From Cadophora sp. MPI-SDFR-AT-0126 (taxonomy: Eukaryota; Ascomycota; Leotiomycetes; Helotiales; Ploettnerulaceae), in assembly GCA_020747065.1 (NCBI GenBank), contig JAGMVK010000005.1, positions 1,426,001 through 1,490,000 of the forward strand: a stretch of DNA of 64,000 nt, given 5' to 3'. The notes under the pieces are model-generated. The model was not told the DNA's origin, ran no database searches, and saw only the letters and a program-made list of their open reading frames with translations. The position numbers and the translations under genes were made by a program. Each line of letters begins with the position of its first letter. The stretch's first letter is position 1. Of this stretch, positions 58,101 to 64,000 are shown in pieces.

Positions 58101-59157
58101 GATCCTGACATGGGCGGAGAGGGGTATGCCCTTGAACGAGCACTGTCGGACGCCGCTCTGGCCCAACTCAGATCGAGAGAAAATCGCGCCAGGTCTGATT
58201 TACCTCGACGTTCGCCGAGTGATATGTAAGAATGATCGCGACGAGATGTTGGGGATTGCATGGAAAAGACGGAGCTTATTGGTGATGCTGGTCTGAGAAC
58301 CTTGAATCAAGCCTCGCACACATCCAGCCCCCGGGCGATATAATCCTTGTGGTTCGACCAATGTGTTCTCCAAAGGCAATTGGCATACGCTGCTGAAGAG
58401 GTGGACGATACGACCGACTCCCAAGATGGTAGAGCTTGTTTGATGCCTTTTCTGTTCCGTTTATTTCTGTGTCTCTCAGCACAACATCTCTGAGTTAGCT
58501 CTTTCTCAAGCACCTACTGACCTTGTCTTCTTCCTTCTGCCAAATATCTGAACAGAACTGCAGTGCAGTCGTGTGGACTCGTGGCAACCAAGGGTCAACG
58601 GGCTCCAAGACGGGAAAAGGAACGGAATGCTTTCCAACCGGTCCAAGAGAGAATTAGTAACTGCAAGGCAGATACGAAATGTTCGCCAAAAGAATTCCGT
58701 GACAGAACAGGTGCTGCAAAGAGTCTGTTTGGCTTTGCAGGTTGTGCGGATTGCTTCTCGTGGGGACCGATGCGCCTTCTTTAACTGCGGCCGTGATTTT
58801 CGTCAAGTGAGGGGTGATTTTGATATTCGGATTGGGTTGGGAATGTTGCAGGTCGTACTGAGAATATAAACAGTAAGTAAGAGTTCGCATACAAAAAGGC
58901 AATGATGACCTGGAACAACGAAGGAACGGGCAGGAGAACGGGTGTTAAAGTGTGGCTCTACTCGGGAAAAGAATTAGGGTACGTTGGACTGAAAAGTGGG
59001 TACCTTGAGCGCAGGCGTCAATGAGGCAGGGGGAGCTCGCAGGGGCAGGGCGTTGATAAGATACAAGGGCTGGAGTAGCGTGCGGTGCAGCAGAGTACAG
59101 AAAAGAAGATTCGGGAGTGAAAGGTTGAAAGGATGGTGACTGAGTGGACGACGACAT
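55106..59157 (-). CDS. Zn2Cys6 transcription regulator with PAS-like region, split by an 8-nt micro-exon
   Basis: Four exons, 59157-59004, 58287-57660, 57612-57605 and 56352-55106, give 678 residues in consistent phase. Introns are 716, 47 and 1252 nt. The zinc cluster has Cys at 252, 255, 262, 268, 271 and 280 (C-x2-C-x6-C-x5-C-x2-C-x8-C), followed by the basic KKRGRPRLRDER. Cys262 comes from the 8-nt exon 57612-57605. Without that exon the cluster would lack its third ligand and the frame would not join. After the cluster, TKTTQSFGETIGVQ-like residues, RLQDVVSPNDREKVARLQRI and VRLGLAKRDSTYFI resemble a PAS sensor fold. Both ends are Pro/Gln/Ser-rich. The protein likely binds DNA in the nucleus; its signal and targets are unknown. 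Confidence 0.85.
56353..57604 (-). other. Unusually long 1.25-kb intron of the PAS/Zn2Cys6 regulator
   Basis: Bounded by GTATGT at 57604 and a GATTGCAG acceptor ending at 56353, placed because only this pair restores the zinc-cluster reading frame after the micro-exon. Most introns in this window are 45-120 nt. Frames inside it on either strand lack recognisable domains. It could hold regulatory sites, an internal promoter or a non-coding RNA. Confidence 0.7.
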
Positions 59158-62100
59158 ATGAAGCGCGCAGCTGCAACGGGTTTAGCTGAGAAGGGAGGGA
59201 CAAGCAAGGCCTAGCTAGCTGTTGTGGATGTGGAGGTGGGTGTTAGGCAAGCCGCCGTTGATAGCGGGTGGCAGTTGAGAGGAAGGGAAAGAGAGGGGAG
59301 GGGGGAAAGAGTAAATAATAGACCGAGCAGAGCAGCAATGTCAAGGTACGTACCAGTTGCAGTAAAACCAGTGAAGTGTAGACGTAGTTGAGTCGGAAGT
59401 GACTTACTAACGGCACTCCTGCTCTTGGTTGGAATTGGCGTAAGAATAGTGTCAAGCAAAGCCGTTGTCAAGTTGGGAAACCCTGGAGGACAAAGCTAGC
59501 GTAGAGCTGGGATCGGATCAGTTGTGTAAGTAAGTAGGCAGGTAGGTCTGTAGGAGAAGGAGTCGATAGAGTTTAGTCGAGTCGAGTCGACTTGGACTTT
59601 CTTTCCTTTCGCCTGGTCTTTTTAGCTTTGGCGTTTGTCTTGTCTTTGATGGTGAAGCGGGCGTTCGTGCGGTACGGTTTCTGACTGGGAGCTAAAATCG
59701 CTAGTGGGCCAGGGACTGGGACTAGGGCAGAAGCACTGGGCTACACTTGGGGCTGATGCTGGAATGTCGGCTAGTCAGGCTTGAGTACAGGGGATGGACA
59801 GTGGAGCACAGCGGTGCAGGGGATGGTACAGGGGATCCGGACCAGGGTAGGGAATGCTGGTCTACCTGAGCAGCAGCAGGCAGGCAGGGGCAGGGTGTGC
59901 CCGGACGTGCTCGTCGTGGCGTGCTAGAAGAAGTTGATCTTAAGGTATGGCTCGAAATCCCTGTTAAACTTTAGTTAGGTCTCCAAGATTCAAGGTTTGC
60001 TGGTACAGTATGGAACCGAACTGCAAATGCAGCTGTAGCGCAGGTACGAGACGCTGGCCAGAACGGAACAGAACAGGACAGGCGTAACTCCTGCAGGATC
60101 AAGAATAGGCTTCCGGGGTGACATTCATGGCCAGATAGTCGACTTTCAATGTCTGAGGAGGGGCGGTCCAAGAGAGCTTCAACTCGATGACAGTAGACGA
60201 GAGCATATCGAGAGGGCCATCCCGAACTGGAATTGAGACTGCGACTGGGAGGAATGGAACTGGCAGACAGGAACCGCAGTATCCGATCCCGATCGATTCG
60301 GATCCGCAATATATGATCGTCCATGGACGTTGGCCAGGAGTCTGAGGCCGGGGACGTCATTTGGGACATAATCGGATTAACGTTGATGCTGATGGAGAAA
60401 CCTGGAGCTACTGTATCCGTCTACGTCGGTCTGTCTCTTCGACCAATGTGTATGTACAACGGGAAAACCATTGTCATTGCTGAACCCAGGAGAATCCCCA
60501 GATACCTTGCTCCATGGAACCTTGAATGTAAAGTGCGGCTCGGTTGGACGGCATCGTCGAAATTGGCGGTGGTACCTGGCTAAGGCGGGAGGAATACGGT
60601 AATCGAGAGGGAGAGGACACTTGCCCATGCCATGCCTGCCATGTATAAGATGTGCTTGAGGGTGTCCAATCGAAAAGGCATATGCAGTTGGATGATTGAG
60701 ATTGGATTGATGCAAGATTGTGAAGCGCGTACCTTTTTTTTTCTTATGCAGCGCGATATCCGATGTGTGATTCGCCCTAGGCGATCGAAGCTGTGAATAA
60801 TCTCCGCCAGGAAGTGCTTCCGAAATATGCTGAATTGATGTCGTTGGCGAATTTCGCAACTATCTAGGTCAATTTCGACAAGAAAAGGCCCAGTCCGCGA
60901 TCAAGAAGAGATAGTTGGGCGTCGGTCTATTCGAAGCCCTTCGAATACAAGCACAAGTACCGGAAGCAATCCAGGTACGAGAACGAGTATGTGGAAGATA
61001 TCCAGCGGCGGCTGGAGAGGGTGGCGCAAGGACGACTGACTGTCAGTACGTACTCCAGTCAAGAATCGAGATCAACGATGAGGCCGGGGGAGTTGAAGAA
61101 GTAAATACTCTTCGGTCAACAAGGCTGGCTGGGATGGGCAAGGCTTTCCTTTCCTCATGGACAGTGGACGGACGAACTCGACACACTCACTTGATCGCTC
61201 GGACTAATACTGGGTTGGCGAAATGACGGTAGATCCACCATCTCTCGATACAATGCAATGCAATCAAAAATATAGTACAGCAGGACCTGGGATGGAAGGG
61301 GAAAGAAGGTAGGGTAGCTCGAAAGGGAAGGGCAAGGTAGGCAGGCTGCTAGGTTGGTCTGGTCGAGTGTTATTGATGTATCAAGCTATATGCCGTACCG
61401 AGATGGAATGGATATGGATGGAGATGAGATGTGTGTGGATGGACGGCCGATAGCCATCATGGCTGGTGCTTGATCCCCCTGCCATTGTCATCTTGACCTC
61501 ACTTCACTTCATTTCACCGCACCACACGACACCACTGCTACAAGTCTTGGAGATGATACCTTCCTCTGCGTCCCATGTTGTCCATCAATCCCTCCCTCTC
61601 TCTCTCTTTCGTCCCATCTCTAAAACCCATCATCCCCCCCACCCCACCCAAGGACCATGCCACGTCGCTTGCGCGCACAGCCAGTTGGTGATCTAAGTCC
61701 TTCATGCTCTGACACGCCTCACCTCATTGCGCTCATCTGGACTTCCACATCGGGCACAGAGTATATTACGCAGGACCATCATCGTCTATTTCGTTCCCCT
61801 CCCCTCCACCCACGCGCCTCGGAGTTTATAAACATCCTGCCCGTCTATCAAACCTAGTGCTTGCCTACTCATTTCCTCCCTCCTCGATTCGTTCACCTGC
61901 CGCGGCTTTCGTCTCTGGTTCTCTGGGATCCTCCACTCTCAACACTCCGGCCCGCCCTTCTTCGTCTCGTTCTCCCTTCTTCTTCATCTATCATCCGACG
62001 GAAGCTGGCAAAATGACAAAGGTTCCACATCTCGTAGACTTTTACCCACACGTCAACCAACCTAGTCGAAGAAATGACCGCACCGCGGGGTTGGACCTGG

Positions 62101-64000
62101 TCATGTCTTGCCTCAGCAGTCGCCGAGGACAAGCAGGACCCTTCTTTTGGTGCCGCGTTTCCTTGGATGTCGGCTCCCGCACCCAAATGTGACATGATTA
62201 CAATGATTACAGTACCTACAATTTCAGAACATCGCTTCACGATACGCAGACAGGTCAATGTACCGCTGGCCATGAAGCATCGTCAATTTTACCATCAATC
62301 AGCGGCCGCAAAATACCTCGACGCCATGGCCTACTTTCAAGAACTACCTTCGATAGACCTATTACCCAACCGCCTATCAGTCCGGGACAGTTACTTTCCG
62401 TACGCAACGGTTGCTAGAGTCTGTCCACAGCTGTGGCAAAACAATAGTCCGACCCTTGGTCGATCTTGAATCTTGATCTGCCTTGCCGTGCTTTACGCTG
62501 GCAATACCAAATCTGCAGTGTAAGATCCCAAGGTTTCCAAGAGGTACGGAGGAGCATGCATCAAAACGGGCGCATGCATGCATGTCGGTCGCCTTGAACG
62601 AACTACTCTCGTCCAGCCAGATTGAGTTTTCGGAATACGGACGCATGTACGGAGATACGTGTCCTGGTTTTGGGTTTGGCTTCTCCTCTCCCCATCTCCA
62701 AAGTGCTCGCGCCGCCATGCCAATGTCAAGTCACCGCAATCCTTGCACGCTGTCTTGAATACCTGCAGCGATCGTGGGTGCGGTCATCCCGTTCTGAACC
62801 ATCCCTCCTTCCTCAGCCAGCGTCGACCCTCGGCAACCACGGCAGACAGCCAGAAAACGACATCGACTATCTATCCTGGACTCTTCATCCCATCTCTGTA
62901 GCTCTGCTCATTCCCGGTCCTACTCCCTGGTCTTGACCCGCTGCTCTGTGCAGAGAATGCAAGATACGCTTCAGCGCATGACAGGCCAGGTAAGGACCCG
63001 CCTCCCAACCTGAGACCCTCGTCGCCTGTTCCTGGAAGCGAGCAGGTATTTCTCTGTTGGACACTTCTTCAGCTGACTTGATGTCCAAACAATTAATTAA
63101 CACATGACGCTCAAAATAGCCTTGTGTTGTTCTATGTTCCCTCCCCCCCCCACCTTTCAGCAGCGCATGAAAGAGTTGCTGCTGATCAGATCGCATCCCA
63201 TCGTAATACTGCGCACATTGGCCGACGCCTACTCCGAGTTCTGACATGAATTGTTCTTAGTCGTCTGATCTAGACAATTTTGAGTTTGCCTTGCAGGAGT
63301 ACTCCAGAATTCCAAGCCCGGTGACAGGGCCAGCTATCCCTGGGGATGGCCTGCAATTTGCTCGGCCTAGACAGCGCGTCATTGACACCGGCAGCGACTA
63401 AGACTTTGTTCCAAACCCAAACCAAAGTTCCCGCCTGCTTCCCGCCCGCTGTCTAGGGAGTCCAGGAACGCCATCGCTCGTGCTTCGGCCCACTACGGCC
63501 CAGGCCAGCGGTCCACTGACAGCTCCCGAAGTGACCTAGCCGAGTCGTCGTTAAACTTTGAACATGCGGAGCGCTGAAAAGCCGTTTCTAGCTTCAACCC
63601 TGTTGTCCTTCTGGAATATTAAATGTCGCGACAGCCGAAATTCTGTTGCTCGCTCTGTGCGTCCTCGTATGAAGGAGAGAAGGGAGTGAGTGCGTGCGTG
63701 CGTGTCGATTCTGGCGAGCACTGCAAACTCCGAACTTCAAACCGCAAATCGCAAACTTCAAACTCCTGTATGAAATACTTCGGATGGGTTTCGCAGCGGG
63801 ACGATCATGCTGATGGCCGTGGCGCCGGAGCCTCTACCTCTCGTGAATCAATAGCAAAACCACGATCACCACTAGCCGAGCTCTCTCAGGTCCTCGGAGG
63901 ACAAAAAGCTGTCGCAACCGTAGCAGTGACTTTAGAAGTACATCGATACAGAGTAATATCACGATCGTCGCCTCGGGAAAGCATAAAACGGCTACGTGCA
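59158..64000. other. Long promoter/leader-like region without a secure gene
   Basis: Nearly 5 kb upstream of the PAS/Zn2Cys6 regulator. The left half has G-rich tracts and a GTCGA tandem near 59576-59590. The right half, near 61560-62010, is strongly C/T-rich as in fungal core promoters and leaders of plus-strand genes. An ATG at 62074 in a good context then opens a 131-codon frame that I cannot assign. It is the best candidate for a plus-strand gene here but stays below the threshold for a call. No TE or RNA gene was recognised. Confidence 0.4.

Noticed and set aside
62074..62469. A 131-codon plus-strand frame after a C/T-rich leader
   Set aside because: The upstream context fits a promoter, but the protein shows no family feature. 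It is left as a candidate in the gap description.

Overview
The window looks like nuclear DNA of a filamentous ascomycete (Pezizomycotina). Genes carry short GT-AG introns, mostly 45-120 nt, and lie on both strands with no operon structure. Families typical of these fungi are present: Zn2Cys6 regulators, ASA1, ESF2, DBP7, ERG8, PAN6 and a fungal type-B carboxylesterase. Placement in Leotiomycetes/Helotiales is only an impression from protein style. All exon models were spliced by eye, and junctions were accepted when GT-AG signals and reading phase agreed.

Layout. 0-9.7 kb holds housekeeping genes: a TTC1-like TPR protein (cut by the left edge), a HAD phosphatase, a PlsB/GNPAT-type acyltransferase and RNase P subunit POP4, followed by a Zn2Cys6 regulator. 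9.7-12.1 kb is a long non-coding stretch. 12.1-20.2 kb has ASA1, two adjacent damaged genes (one a putative HExxH metalloprotease with an apparent frameshift, the other with an in-frame stop), ESF2 and an aldehyde dehydrogenase. 20.2-24.4 kb has a small three-exon gene and an unknown four-exon gene. 25.9-38.7 kb is a conserved block: DBP7, PAN6, a small unknown gene, ERG8 and a 1170-residue PPR protein.

39.3-51.9 kb is an accessory, gene-poor region. It contains a putatively myristoylated Ser/Pro-rich protein, two small unknown genes, a 77-residue secreted eight-cysteine protein, a nine-exon secreted carboxylesterase and a fragmentary unknown gene, then about 3.4 kb of non-coding sequence. 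51.9-59.2 kb has an unknown single-exon protein and a Zn2Cys6 plus PAS-like regulator whose zinc cluster is split by an 8-nt micro-exon and a 1.25 kb intron. The last 4.8 kb is regulatory or leader-like sequence without a secure gene.

The conserved genes serve ribosome biogenesis (ESF2, DBP7), RNA processing (POP4), lipid, sterol and pantothenate synthesis (acyltransferase, ERG8, PAN6) and probably mitochondrial RNA handling (PPR). They are independent units, several sharing short divergent promoters. The most distinctive content is the accessory stretch, where a cysteine-rich secreted peptide sits beside a secreted esterase, together with the damaged pair at 13.7-16.9 kb. No mobile element, tRNA, rRNA or CRISPR array was recognised.
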